The translations under genes were made by a program, and so were the position numbers. From NCBI GenBank assembly GCA_031363055.1, contig JANLTP010000248.1, positions 25,015 to 89,014 on the forward strand: a stretch of 64,000 nt of DNA. The letters are read 5' to 3'. The stretch is from JANLTP01 sp031363055 (GTDB lineage Bacteria; Pseudomonadota; Gammaproteobacteria; Burkholderiales; Burkholderiaceae_E). The stretch's first letter is position 1; the number at the start of each line of letters is the position of its first letter. Below, piece by piece: positions 1 through 8,713 of this stretch. The notes beneath the pieces are model-generated. The model was not told the origin of the DNA, searched no databases, and saw nothing but the letters and a program-made list of their open reading frames with translations.

Positions 1-762
1 TTCGAATACATGGCCCAAGGCAAGGCGGTCGACTACGGCATCGTGTCGCCGGCGCACATGTCCACCTTCTCCAAGGCGGCGCCGTTCATCGACGCGCCGT
101 TTCTGTTCCGCGATCTCGATCACTGGAACAAGGTGCTCGACGCCGACTTGCTCAAGCCCATCGCCGACGAAATCAACCAGAAGGCCGACGTCATGTTGAT
201 CGGCTATGCCGGCGGAGGAACGCGCAACATCTTCGCCAACAAGCCGGTGCGAAACCTCGCTGATGCCAAGGGGCTCAAGGTACGAGTGCAGGGCGCGCCT
301 ATCTGGAGCCGCACGTTTGCGGCCGTGGGCATGTCGCCCACCGTCATTGCCTACAACGAGGTCTACAACGGCATTCAGAGCAACGTGCTTGCGGCTGGCG
401 AGAACGAAGCCGCTGGCGTGGAGACAATGAAATTCTACGAGGTCGCGCCCAATCTGAATATGACGATGCACGCGATCACGATCCGACCGATCGCATTTTC
501 AGGAAAGATTTTCAAGAAACTTCCGCCTGATCTGCAGGTAGCCATCCTCAAGGCCGGCAAGGAGGCTGGCGCCTATGGGCGCCAGGTCGAGTCGAGCGAA
601 GACACGGCCAAACTCGACGCACTGGAAAAGGCCGGTAAGCTCAAGCGGATTCCATTCGCCGATCGCGCTGCGATGAAGGCACTGGTAGATCCTGTGATGG
701 CGGCGTACGCGAAGGAAATCGACGCCGAAAAAATTTATCTACAGATCAACGCAATGAAATAG
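1..762 (+). CDS. dctP: TRAP transporter periplasmic solute-binding protein DctP (5' end outside window)
   Basis: Reading frame is open from base 1, so the start codon and signal peptide lie upstream of the window; about 253 C-terminal residues remain. The sequence shows the DctP-family core: a GYAGGGTRNIF segment, then NLADAKGLKVRVQG, where the family places the Arg that binds the substrate carboxylate, then PTVIAYNEVYNGIQSNVL in the ligand-domain hinge. The family captures organic acids in the periplasm and hands them to the DctQM permease. dctQ and dctM follow directly on the same strand, so this is a complete P-Q-M operon. The ligand cannot be read from the sequence. Confidence 0.93.
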   Translation, partial: FEYMAQGKAVDYGIVSPAHMSTFSKAAPFIDAPFLFRDLDHWNKVLDADLLKPIADEINQKADVMLIGYAGGGTRNIFANKPVRNLADAKGLKVRVQGAPIWSRTFAAVGMSPTVIAYNEVYNGIQSNVLAAGENEAAGVETMKFYEVAPNLNMTMHAITIRPIAFSGKIFKKLPPDLQVAILKAGKEAGAYGRQVESSEDTAKLDALEKAGKLKRIPFADRAAMKALVDPVMAAYAKEIDAEKIYLQINAMK

Positions 763-780
763 ACCGGTAGCACTTGGCGA

Positions 781-819
781 AACGCCGCAACCGGTGGCAC
801 CGGCCGCGGCGTTTTTGTT
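781..819 (+). terminator. GC-rich hairpin plus T-run between dctP and dctQ (attenuator candidate)
   Basis: An 8-bp stem (AACGCCGC at 781-788 pairing with GCGGCGTT at 806-813) encloses a second pairing, ACCGGT with ACCGG, and is followed by a T-rich stretch. This is the form of an intrinsic terminator. It sits between the dctP stop and the dctQ ribosome-binding site, so it probably cuts dctQM expression relative to dctP rather than ending the operon. Excess binding protein over permease is usual in such systems; the attenuation itself is inferred. Confidence 0.6.
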
Positions 820-836
820 TGTCTCTAGGAGAATTC

Positions 837-1385
837 ATGGCCGGCTCGGTTTCGCCCGGACCCAGTGTCTGGCGCAAGGTCACGGCAGCCTATGCTTGGC
901 TGTTGTCACAATTGATCGTACTGTCGTTGGTGGTACTGATCGTTCCGGTGACCCTGCAGATTTTTGCGCGCTATACGAGTTTTGTTCCGACCTACATTTG
1001 GACTGAAGAGCTCGCCCGGTTCGTTTTCATCTGGACCATCATGCTCGGCGCCATCATCGGCGTTCGTGAATCAGCGCACTTCGACTGTGATGTCTGGCCA
1101 GAGCTTGGCCCACGCGCGGATGCGTTCGGCAAATTGCTCGGAAAATTGGGTGTGCTCGCGACTGCCTTTGTGTTCGTTTGGGCTGGTATCGAGTTCACAA
1201 AATTCGGTTGGAATCGCCAATCCGAATTGGGTGATCTACCGTTGTGGACGATCCACCTGGCCTGGCCCGTTGCCGGCTTTTCCTGGATCGTCTTTCTCGG
1301 TGAACAAATGGTGGACGACTTTCGAATCGTCATAGGCGTGGGCCCGCCTTCAAAGATTGACGACGCCGCTGGAGGCATCGCATGA
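837..1385 (+). CDS. dctQ: TRAP transporter small permease DctQ
   Basis: About 182 residues with four hydrophobic membrane segments, the usual size of DctQ. The segment TYIWTEELARFVFIWTIMLGA matches the conserved W-x-E-E-x-x-R-x-x-F core of the family. ATG 837 is chosen because it has an AGGAG site six bases upstream; the frame is open back to 774, but that start lies inside the intergenic hairpin. The protein bridges the binding protein and the large DctM permease in the inner membrane. Its stop overlaps the dctM start (ATGA), implying translational coupling. Confidence 0.92.
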   Translation: MAGSVSPGPSVWRKVTAAYAWLLSQLIVLSLVVLIVPVTLQIFARYTSFVPTYIWTEELARFVFIWTIMLGAIIGVRESAHFDCDVWPELGPRADAFGKLLGKLGVLATAFVFVWAGIEFTKFGWNRQSELGDLPLWTIHLAWPVAGFSWIVFLGEQMVDDFRIVIGVGPPSKIDDAAGGIA

Positions 1386-2701
1386 CCGGTTCTGTGTTAT
1401 CCACGGGCTGGGCCAGTCTGGTCCTGTTCGGTACGTTTTTCCTGCTCATGTTCATGCGCGTTCCGATCGCGTTTGCGCTCGGGCTGGCCTGCGTTCCGAT
1501 CCTGATTATCGAACCGCGCCTGGACACCGTGACGCTGATGGGCGAAACGTTCAACGCCTATAACTCGTTCATCCTGTTGGCAGTACCGTTCTTTTTGCTG
1601 ACGGCGAACCTGATGAACGCTGGCGGCACCACCGACCGACTGTTGAAGTTGTCGCGCACCTTGGTCGGACACTTCCCGGGCGGGCTAGCCCAGGTCAATG
1701 TCGTGTTGTCGGTATTCTTCGCTGGCATGTCGGGTTCGGCGACGGCGGATGCTGCCAGCCAGTCGAAGATCTTTATCGAGGCGCAGCGCAAGGAAGGCTA
1801 CGATGACAGTTTTTCGGTCGCTATTACGGCAGTGTCCGCAGTGCTGTCGAACATCTTTCCGCCCTCGATCCTGATGGTCGTTTGGGGCGGGCTGCTTTCC
1901 GTGTCGATCGGCGCGCTGTTTCTGGCCGGCATCATTCCAGGCCTGCTGGTTGGCCTGGCGCAGATGGCCACCGTACATGCCTATGCCAAGGCTCGCGGCT
2001 ACCCGATGTCGAAACGGGCGACGTTTCGCGAATTCATGCTGTCGATGTGGGTGTCGATCCCGGCGCTGGCGACGCCGGGTATTATTATTGGCGGCAAGAT
2101 TTTCGGCTGGTTCACAGCGACCGAGTCGGCTTGCATCGCCGTTCTCTACGCACTGTTCATCTCGTTCGTCGTCTACCGTGACCTCAATCTGAAAGGCCTC
2201 TATTCGGCGCTGGTCGACACTGGCAAACTTGCAGGTGTGGCGCTTTTCTGTGTTGGAACCGCCAGTGCCTTCGGCTGGCTGCTCGCGTATTACAAGATCC
2301 CTGAAGTCGTGCTCAGCGGTGTATCGCTCTGGGGTATGGGCGTCATGGCGACCGGCTTCTTCATTGTGTTCGTGTTCCTGGTCGCGGGCACGTTTCTCGA
2401 TTCGATTCCGGCGATCGTCATTTGTGCGCCGATCCTCGAGCCCCTGGCCAAATCGGCCGGCATGGACCCGGTGCATTTCGCGATGATCAGCATCGTTGCG
2501 CTGGCCTTCGGCCTCGTCACCCCGCCCTATGGACTGACCTTGTCGGTGGCGTGCTCGGTGGCCGGGATGCGCATGAAGGATGCACTCAAGGATACCAACA
2601 TCATGCTGCTGCCGATGCTCGGCGTGCTGGCGCTCCTGGTCGTCTGGCCGGAGGTAGTGCTGTTTCTGCCGCGCCTCATCTCACCGGAATTTCTGAAGTA
2701 G
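1382..2701 (+). CDS. dctM: TRAP transporter large permease DctM
   Basis: 439 residues, a normal DctM length, almost wholly hydrophobic with about 11-12 predicted membrane segments. Family hallmarks include VPFFLLTANLMNAGG near residue 65, AGMSGSATADAASQ near residue 115 and the ATESACIAVLYAL segment in the second half. It forms the Na+-driven transport channel. The ATG overlaps the dctQ stop by 4 bp. The gene ends the operon; a binding protein of a different ABC family starts 170 bp downstream. Confidence 0.94.
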   Translation: MTGSVLSTGWASLVLFGTFFLLMFMRVPIAFALGLACVPILIIEPRLDTVTLMGETFNAYNSFILLAVPFFLLTANLMNAGGTTDRLLKLSRTLVGHFPGGLAQVNVVLSVFFAGMSGSATADAASQSKIFIEAQRKEGYDDSFSVAITAVSAVLSNIFPPSILMVVWGGLLSVSIGALFLAGIIPGLLVGLAQMATVHAYAKARGYPMSKRATFREFMLSMWVSIPALATPGIIIGGKIFGWFTATESACIAVLYALFISFVVYRDLNLKGLYSALVDTGKLAGVALFCVGTASAFGWLLAYYKIPEVVLSGVSLWGMGVMATGFFIVFVFLVAGTFLDSIPAIVICAPILEPLAKSAGMDPVHFAMISIVALAFGLVTPPYGLTLSVACSVAGMRMKDALKDTNIMLLPMLGVLALLVVWPEVVLFLPRLISPEFLK

Positions 2702-2758
2702 GCTAGGATTTCCGTTCCGTGGATCCGCCCGATCCGGTTTTATGGGGCACTAGTGAGC

Positions 2759-2779
2759 CAGATATATATCTGATATGCT
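2759..2779 (+). promoter_or_regulatory. Perfect 14-bp palindrome next to a -10-like hexamer, upstream of livK
   Basis: CAGATATATATCTG at 2759-2772 is a perfect palindrome, followed by TATGCT at 2774-2779, which resembles a sigma-70 -10 box. The site lies about 100 bp before livK in a 170-bp AT-richer gap. A dimeric repressor operator, for example for a GntR-type regulator, is the simplest reading. No regulator gene is adjacent. Confidence 0.4.
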
Positions 2780-2875
2780 AGATTCCGCCTGAATTGAACG
2801 ATCAATAGTGAGCTGATCGAGAACAACAAATGCCGGCCCAAGCCGGAGGGCTCTACTCAACTGGAGGAGATGGAC

Positions 2876-4051
2876 ATGATTCGAGGTCGCTTATTGAGCG
2901 CATGCGCGGCAACCGTGCTCGGGGTCTTCGCGGCTGTGCAGGCGCTGGCGCAGGATATCGTCAAGATTGGCCAGGTCGAGGCCTTGACCGGTCCCTTGGC
3001 CACCTATGGCTGGATGGGCAACCAGGGTGCCAAGATGGCGGTTGACGAGATCAACAAGGCCGGTGGCTTTGCGGTTGGCGGTAAAACCTACAAGCTCGAG
3101 TTGATTTCGCACGACACTCGCGCCAACCCGCAAGAAGCGCTGATCCAGATGAAGCAGTTGCTCGAGCAGGACAAGGTCAAGTATGTATTCGGGCCGTTCC
3201 TGACCAATGTGTTCAACGGCGTCGAGCCGTATATGACTCAAAACAACGGCAAGTTCCTGCTGATGGGCGGTGCCACCGCAATTCATCCACAACTGGGAAC
3301 GCCGAATCGCGACTACTTGATGCGTACCTGGAACTGGGACGCCGGGGAGTCAGGTTTCGGACAATTGATGGTCGACTACCTGAAGAAGCAGGGTGCTAAA
3401 AAAACTGCGATGCTGTTCCAGAACGACGCCTTCGGCAAGGTCGCCGTCGACATCTATACGCCGATCTTCAAGGCCGCCGGAATCGAGTTGCAAGTAGAGT
3501 TGTTCGAGCCGGGCACCAAGGACTTCTCGGCGCCGCTCGCCAAGCTGGCGGTCGGCAAACCGGATTTTCTGTTCCCCGGTTATGTCGATGCAGTGCTCTA
3601 CGACATCGTTCGACAGGCAACCGAGACGGGTCTGTTCAAGAAGTTCTTCACGGTGCGTGGCTCGATGGGCCCGGCGCTGAAAAACAAGGACCTGATCGAC
3701 GACTACATCGCTTATCTGCCGAAGTACTTTGAGGAAGCCGAGAAGACACAGCCGAAGGTCAAGGCCTTCGTCGCCGCGTACAAGGTCTTCTATAAGCGCG
3801 ACTTCCCGTATGACCAGGCGCCGCTGTGCTCGTCGTCGTGTTACGACCATGTTTACATGCTGGTTGAGGCGATGAAGAAGGCCGGCAGCGTCGATGACGT
3901 CGGCAAGGTCAAGGCGGCGCTGATGTCCTTCACCTACAACGGCCTGTGGAACATCCGCTACGACAAGACCGGCGAAGCAGTGTTCGGATTCGACGTGCTG
4001 CACATGACGAAGGGCGGCAAGATCGCTGCCACGGCGGTAGAACCCAAGTAA
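2876..4051 (+). CDS. livK: Branched-chain-amino-acid-type ABC transporter substrate-binding protein
   Basis: A Peripla_BP_6 (LivK-like) protein of 391 residues with a Sec signal peptide ending at ALAQ|D, followed by IVKIGQVEALTGPLATYG, the typical start of the mature domain. GGAGGA at 2863-2868 is well spaced for ATG 2876; the in-frame ATG at 2870 is too close to it. The protein binds a small polar ligand in the periplasm for the LivHMGF permease encoded directly behind it. Family members also bind aromatic acids, urea or amides, so the ligand is open. Confidence 0.92.
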   Translation: MIRGRLLSACAATVLGVFAAVQALAQDIVKIGQVEALTGPLATYGWMGNQGAKMAVDEINKAGGFAVGGKTYKLELISHDTRANPQEALIQMKQLLEQDKVKYVFGPFLTNVFNGVEPYMTQNNGKFLLMGGATAIHPQLGTPNRDYLMRTWNWDAGESGFGQLMVDYLKKQGAKKTAMLFQNDAFGKVAVDIYTPIFKAAGIELQVELFEPGTKDFSAPLAKLAVGKPDFLFPGYVDAVLYDIVRQATETGLFKKFFTVRGSMGPALKNKDLIDDYIAYLPKYFEEAEKTQPKVKAFVAAYKVFYKRDFPYDQAPLCSSSCYDHVYMLVEAMKKAGSVDDVGKVKAALMSFTYNGLWNIRYDKTGEAVFGFDVLHMTKGGKIAATAVEPK

Positions 4052-4070
4052 TCGTTCCCAAGTAATCGTT
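4043..4070 (+). repeat. 14-bp perfect tandem duplication across the livK stop codon
   Basis: CCCAAGTAATCGTT occurs twice back to back (4043-4056, 4057-4070). The first copy contains the livK stop codon. It looks like a recent slippage duplication. Confidence 0.85.
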
Positions 4071-4081
4071 CGCATAAAAGC

Positions 4082-4942
4082 ATGGCGCAACTGATCCTCG
4101 GGCAATTGCTCAATGGGGCCATTGTCGGCACCCTGTACGGCATCATCGCACTGGGCGTCACACTGACCTTTGGCATCACCGGCATCGTGAATTTTGCGCT
4201 GGGCGCGTTCATGATGCTGGGCTGCTACATGGCCTGGTACTTTACCGACGGGCTCGGCATGCACTATGCGCTGGGCGTCGTCTGCGCGGTGGCGGTGACC
4301 GCACTGGCCGGCTTGATCGCCGATCAAACCTTGTTCCGCTTTACCCGCAACAATCTCGTCAATGGGCTGCTGGTGTCGATCGGGCTGATCTCGGTCATGG
4401 AGGGCGCGGCGCTGCTACTGTGGACCTCGACTCCGAAAAACATGGAGTATGTGCTGCCCGGCGTGTTTCAGTTTTTCGGCCTGGTGGTCCCTAAAATGAA
4501 ACTGGTCGTGTTTGTGCTGTTGCTGGGCGTAATTCTGGCCACCTATGCCGCGCTGACCCGCACCTGGATCGGTCGCGCCGCCTACGCGTACGCGCAGAAT
4601 CCCGAGGCGGCCGAGTTGATGGGTGTGCGCACCAAGGTGCTGCAGTCCGGTGTCGTGGTTTATTCAACCGGTCTGGCCGGGCTGGGCGGCGCGCTCTTTG
4701 CGAGCCTGTATTCGATCGACCCGACTTTGGGTGCAGTCTACATTCTGAAGGCGGTCGAGGCGGCGATCCTGGCCGGCATCGGCAGCGTGATGGGTTCGCT
4801 ATTCGGCGGCGTTCTGCTCGGGGTTACTGAAGGCGTCGGTTCGATTTATCTGCCGATTGCGTTTCGCGACGCCTATGGCCTGATTTTCCTGATTGCCATT
4901 TTGCTCTTCAAGCCGGCCGGACTGTTCGCGGGACGTAATTGA
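4082..4942 (+). CDS. livH: Branched-chain-type ABC transporter permease LivH
   Basis: 286 residues with about eight hydrophobic segments and the LivH-type N-terminus QLLNGAIVGTLYGIIALGVT, then FGITGIVNFALGAFMMLG, which is highly conserved in the family. It forms half of the inner-membrane channel with LivM. The stop TGA at 4940-4942 lies just before or overlaps the livM start, consistent with a coupled operon. The 5' gap to livK contains only the 14-bp duplication. Confidence 0.94.
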   Translation: MAQLILGQLLNGAIVGTLYGIIALGVTLTFGITGIVNFALGAFMMLGCYMAWYFTDGLGMHYALGVVCAVAVTALAGLIADQTLFRFTRNNLVNGLLVSIGLISVMEGAALLLWTSTPKNMEYVLPGVFQFFGLVVPKMKLVVFVLLLGVILATYAALTRTWIGRAAYAYAQNPEAAELMGVRTKVLQSGVVVYSTGLAGLGGALFASLYSIDPTLGAVYILKAVEAAILAGIGSVMGSLFGGVLLGVTEGVGSIYLPIAFRDAYGLIFLIAILLFKPAGLFAGRN

Positions 4943-4944
4943 GC

Positions 4945-5898
4945 ATGCCATTTCGGTTGTTGCTGGTCGCGCTCGCCTTTGCGCTGTTACCGCTCGTGGT
5001 CAAGAGCGATTTCATGCTGACCATTCTGGTGTTCTCGTTTCTGCTCGGGATGCTGGCGGTCAGCTTTAACGTGATCTTCGGCTACACCGGCCAGTTGTCG
5101 ATGTTCCATGCTGCCGCATTTGGAATTTCCGCCTATGCCACCCATTTGGCCATGGCCCACTGGGGCACCTCGTTCTGGAGCGGCATGCTGCTGGCCGCGC
5201 TGCTGGTGCTGGTGCTGTCGATCATTGTTGGCACACTGTGTTTCCGCTTCCGGCTCAAGGAGTTCTACTTCGCTGTGGTCACGCTGGCGTTCTCGGAAAT
5301 GGCCCGGCTGGTGGTGCTGAATTGGAACAGCGTCACCAACGGCACGCTGGGGATCATCCTGCAGGAGAAGCCGCGCATCTGGCTGCCGGGGCAGGGCATC
5401 GTCACGCTAGAGGGCACGCTGATGTGGTACTACGTGAGCCTAGCGGCACTGGTGCTGACGGTGCTCGTCTGCTGGCGGCTGGTCAACTCCTGGATGGGAC
5501 GCTGTTTTGCCGCGATTCGCCTGAACGACGAACTCGGTGACACGCTGGGTATCAACGTGTTTCGCTACAAACTTGCGGCCTTCGGCGTCGGTAATGTGAT
5601 TGCGGCGTTTGCCGGCGGCCTGTATTCGTTCTACCTCGGTTCGATCGAGCCGGGTTTTCTGTCGATCGAGCAATCGTTGGCGATTGTCGCGATGGTACTG
5701 CTCGGCGGTCGTGGCGCGGTTGCCGCGCCGGTGATCGGAGCACTGGTGCTGACCGCGCTGCCGCATCTGATTCACCTCGGTGCAGAATTGCGCTCGATTG
5801 TGTACGGCGGCATTTTGATCATGACGATTCTGCTGATGCCACAAGGCATTTACGGAACCGTCGCCGCGCTGTTTGGACGCCGCCACCGTGTTGTTTGA
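4945..5898 (+). CDS. livM: Branched-chain-type ABC transporter permease LivM
   Basis: About 317 residues with nine or ten hydrophobic segments and the LivM motif LAVSFNVIFGYTGQLSMFHAA near residue 35. The segment LNDELGDTLGINVFRYKLAAF in the second half is the usual cytoplasmic coupling loop of this family. ATG 4945 is preferred; a TTG at 4939 in the same frame would overlap the livH stop. The gene overlaps livG by about 26 bp. Confidence 0.93.
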   Translation: MPFRLLLVALAFALLPLVVKSDFMLTILVFSFLLGMLAVSFNVIFGYTGQLSMFHAAAFGISAYATHLAMAHWGTSFWSGMLLAALLVLVLSIIVGTLCFRFRLKEFYFAVVTLAFSEMARLVVLNWNSVTNGTLGIILQEKPRIWLPGQGIVTLEGTLMWYYVSLAALVLTVLVCWRLVNSWMGRCFAAIRLNDELGDTLGINVFRYKLAAFGVGNVIAAFAGGLYSFYLGSIEPGFLSIEQSLAIVAMVLLGGRGAVAAPVIGALVLTALPHLIHLGAELRSIVYGGILIMTILLMPQGIYGTVAALFGRRHRVV

Positions 5899-6664
5899 AA
5901 TCGACCGGCTGACCAAACAGTTCGGCGGATTGACCGCAGTCGCCGATGTCTCGTTCTCGATCGATCACGGCGAGATCATCGGCGTGTTCGGCCCGAACGG
6001 GTCGGGCAAGACGACGCTGTTAAGTCTGATAGCCGGCATGCACACACCGACCTCGGGCAAGATCCGCTGGAAGGGCGCAGAGATCCAAGGCAGCAAACCG
6101 CACGACATCGCCGCCGCCGGCGTGGTGAAGACGTTCCAGAACCCGCAACTGTTCACCGAACTGAGTGTCATCGATCATCTGATGATCGCCGGTCACCTGA
6201 TGCTCAAGCGCCGGCTCAGTTGGCGCCGTGTGGCGACCTTGTTCAATCCGGATGCTGGCAATGCCGGTGCCGAACTAGCGCGCCGAGCCAAGGAAGTGTT
6301 GCGATTGTGCCGGCTCGAGGCCTCACGCGACCAGACCGCTGCGGAACTGTCGTACGGTGAAGAGAAGATGTTGGGCGTCGCGATGGCGCTGATGTGTGAA
6401 CCCGAGATGCTGCTGCTCGACGAACCGGCGTCGGGACTAGGCCAGCCCGAAATCGAGAATCTTGAAGCGGTACTGCTCGACCTGCGATCGCACGGTACGA
6501 CGCTGTGCATCATCGATCACAAGGTAGGTTTCCTCGGCAAACTTGCTGACCGTGCCATCAGCCTGCATCACGGTGCCAAGATCGCCGAGGGCACTCCGGC
6601 GCAGGTACTGAACGATCCCAAAGTCATCGCAGCCTACCTGGGCAAACACCATGCTCGAGTTTGA
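5873..6664 (+). CDS. livG: Branched-chain-type ABC transporter ATP-binding protein LivG
   Basis: 263 residues. Walker A is GPNGSGKTT, the ABC signature region reads LSYGEEKML, Walker B is MLLLDEPASGL, and an H-loop His follows in CIIDHKVGF. KTFQNPQLF is the LivG-type Q-loop. The start is a non-ATG codon: TTG 5873 gives the longest form, and GTG 5888 or TTG 5891 would also keep the whole domain. It overlaps livM upstream and livF downstream. It powers uptake together with LivF. Confidence 0.93.
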   Translation: MDAATVLFEIDRLTKQFGGLTAVADVSFSIDHGEIIGVFGPNGSGKTTLLSLIAGMHTPTSGKIRWKGAEIQGSKPHDIAAAGVVKTFQNPQLFTELSVIDHLMIAGHLMLKRRLSWRRVATLFNPDAGNAGAELARRAKEVLRLCRLEASRDQTAAELSYGEEKMLGVAMALMCEPEMLLLDEPASGLGQPEIENLEAVLLDLRSHGTTLCIIDHKVGFLGKLADRAISLHHGAKIAEGTPAQVLNDPKVIAAYLGKHHARV

Positions 6665-7355
6665 TCACATCAACGTACATTACGGCAAGAACCATGTCCT
6701 GAAGGATGTGTCGATCAAGGTCGCGCAGGGTGAGGTTGTGTCACTGATCGGATCGAACGCGGCGGGCAAGACCACCACCTTGCGCACTGCGCTTGGCCTG
6801 AAGGCGGCGACCGGCGGCACGGTTCGATTCGGCGGTGAGGATATGACCCAACTGGCGACCCATGAGCGGGTTGGGCGTGGGCTGGTGCTGGTGCCGGAGG
6901 GCCGACAGGTGTTCGTCAAGTTCACCGTGACCGAGAACCTGTTGATGGGTGCCTACCACCGGCCCGATCGCAACGATATTGACGGTGACCTCGAGAACGC
7001 GTTCAGTCTATTTCCCCGGCTACGTGAGCGCCGTGGCCAGAAAGCCGGTTCGATGTCCGGTGGCGAACAGCAAATGCTGGCAATCGCCCGGGGTCTGATG
7101 GCCAAGCCGAAATGCCTGCTGCTCGACGAGCCGACGCTGGGCCTGGCGCCGATCATCGTTGACGAGATCGCAGCTACCGTAAGGCGACTGGCCGGCAACG
7201 GCATGACGATTTTGCTGGCGGAACAGAACGCGGCGATCGCGCTCGATTGTGCGGCGCGCGCCTATGTCCTGGAGTCAGGCCGCATTTCTCTGACCGGTGT
7301 ATCCGAAGAATTACGCGAGTCGGCCGCGATCAAGAGCCTGTATCTGGGGCATTAG
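6651..7355 (+). CDS. livF: Branched-chain-type ABC transporter ATP-binding protein LivF
   Basis: 234 residues, the usual LivF length. Walker A is GSNAAGKTT, the signature is MSGGEQQML, Walker B is LLLDEPTLGLAP, and ILLAEQN is the LivF-type H-loop variant. ATG 6651 lies within the last codons of livG, so translation is coupled. This closes a five-gene operon in the standard livKHMGF order. The next gene is convergent, 34 bp away. Confidence 0.94.
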   Translation: MLEFDHINVHYGKNHVLKDVSIKVAQGEVVSLIGSNAAGKTTTLRTALGLKAATGGTVRFGGEDMTQLATHERVGRGLVLVPEGRQVFVKFTVTENLLMGAYHRPDRNDIDGDLENAFSLFPRLRERRGQKAGSMSGGEQQMLAIARGLMAKPKCLLLDEPTLGLAPIIVDEIAATVRRLAGNGMTILLAEQNAAIALDCAARAYVLESGRISLTGVSEELRESAAIKSLYLGH

Positions 7356-7381
7356 TCGAGATCGGCCTTGGGGCGCGGCTC

Positions 7382-7401
7382 GTTATCCGCTAGCCGATAA
7401 C
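7382..7401. other. 20-bp inverted repeat between the convergent livF and TRAP operons
   Basis: GTTATCcGCTAGCcGATAAC is self-complementary apart from one base pair in each half and spans the stop codon of the reverse-strand dctM. It has no T-run on either side, so a Rho-independent terminator is doubtful, but it could stabilise both 3' ends. Confidence 0.35.
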
Positions 7402-8703
7402 CCTCGGCAACCAAGTCGCCAGCGCAGGCACCAGAAACACCAGCACCAGCAATAGCAGGCTCATCACCACATACGGCACCACCGCCTGAAAAATATGCAG
7501 CATCGTCACCTGCGGCGGCGCCACGCCCTTCATGGTCATGAGCAACAGGCCGTGCGGCGGTAACAACAACCCGAGTTGCATACAGATGAGGAACATAACC
7601 CCGAACCAGACCAGATCAACATTCAGCGTCTGTACCACCGGCATGAAGATCGGCAGAGTGATCAACATCATGCTGACCTGGTCAAGGAAGATGCCAAGAA
7701 AGATCAGCATCAACATCATGCCGGTGATCACCGCCCAGGGTGGCAGTCCGGTACCGGTGATCGCCTGGGCCAAGCCGTTCGATGCGCCCGAGAACGAGAG
7801 AATTTGCGCGAAGGTGGTGGCACCGACGATGATGAACAGGATCATCGCCGAGATGGCGACGGTACCCTTGAGCGAGCGCAGCAAGATGCGCGGGGTCAAC
7901 GCCCGATAGATGATCGCCAGCACGATGGTGGCAAGCGCACCCAGGGCCGCCGATTCGGTTGGAGTGCCCCAGCCGGCCGCCATGGCACCGACGACTACGC
8001 CGAAGATCGACAGCAGCGGCAGCACGTAGACCAGCAAGGGTTTGAATCGCTCGAAGCCTCGATATTCGATGAGTTCGGAATTCGGCGCCAACTCAGGCTG
8101 CCATTTGACTCGAGCAATGATGTAGCCGACGAAGGCCACCGACAGGAGTAAACCCGGAACGACGCCGCCAAGCAGCAGCTTGGAGATCGATATGCCCGAC
8201 AACGAGCCCAGCAGCACGGTCAGTGCCGATGGCGGTATCAACATGTCGACCGCGCCGATCGCCATCACTGGGCCGGTCGCGAGGGTCGGGTGATAACCGC
8301 GCGCGAGCATCACTGGAACCATTAATGAACCCAGCATCGCGGTGGTGGCGATGGTCGAACCCGAGATCGCCGAAAACACGGTACCCGCGACCACCGCGAC
8401 CACCGCCAGTCGTCCGGGCACCTGCCGGATCAATCGCTCGATACCGTCGATGACCTTGACCGCCAGGCCAGTGTGGAACAGTACTTCGCCCATCAACACG
8501 AACAGGGGAATTGGCGTCAGCGCAAAACTCATCACCGAGTTGACGCTGTTGCGGGTCAGTTGGACTAATCCCGGCTCACCGCCGAGCCACAGATAGGCGC
8601 CGATCAGATTGATGACCAGGAACGAGAACGCGACTGGCAGGCCGAGGAACAGCAAGACAGTTGATCCGCCGAGCATCAGCCAGGCCGCGGCGCCCCAACT
8701 CAT
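7390..8703 (-). CDS. dctM: TRAP transporter large permease DctM (second TRAP system)
   Basis: About 437 residues, polytopic. Family motifs include TPIPLFVLMGEVLFHTGLA near the N-terminus, SGSTIATTAMLGSLMVP, and GTPTESAALGALATI in the second half, equivalent to the ATESA motif of the first TRAP system. ATG 8703 lies 10 bp after dctQ; an in-frame ATG at 8724 would overlap dctQ. Sequence similarity to the first DctM appears limited to family motifs, so the two systems are not a recent duplication. Confidence 0.92.
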   Translation of the reverse strand: MSWGAAAWLMLGGSTVLLFLGLPVAFSFLVINLIGAYLWLGGEPGLVQLTRNSVNSVMSFALTPIPLFVLMGEVLFHTGLAVKVIDGIERLIRQVPGRLAVVAVVAGTVFSAISGSTIATTAMLGSLMVPVMLARGYHPTLATGPVMAIGAVDMLIPPSALTVLLGSLSGISISKLLLGGVVPGLLLSVAFVGYIIARVKWQPELAPNSELIEYRGFERFKPLLVYVLPLLSIFGVVVGAMAAGWGTPTESAALGALATIVLAIIYRALTPRILLRSLKGTVAISAMILFIIVGATTFAQILSFSGASNGLAQAITGTGLPPWAVITGMMLMLIFLGIFLDQVSMMLITLPIFMPVVQTLNVDLVWFGVMFLICMQLGLLLPPHGLLLMTMKGVAPPQVTMLHIFQAVVPYVVMSLLLLVLVFLVPALATWLPRVIG

Positions 8704-8713
8704 GTCGCCGCAC

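Noticed and set aside
1685..2476. 263-codon minus-strand frame
   Set aside because: Shadow of dctM; rich in Arg/His/Asp/Gln with no hydrophobic or domain pattern.
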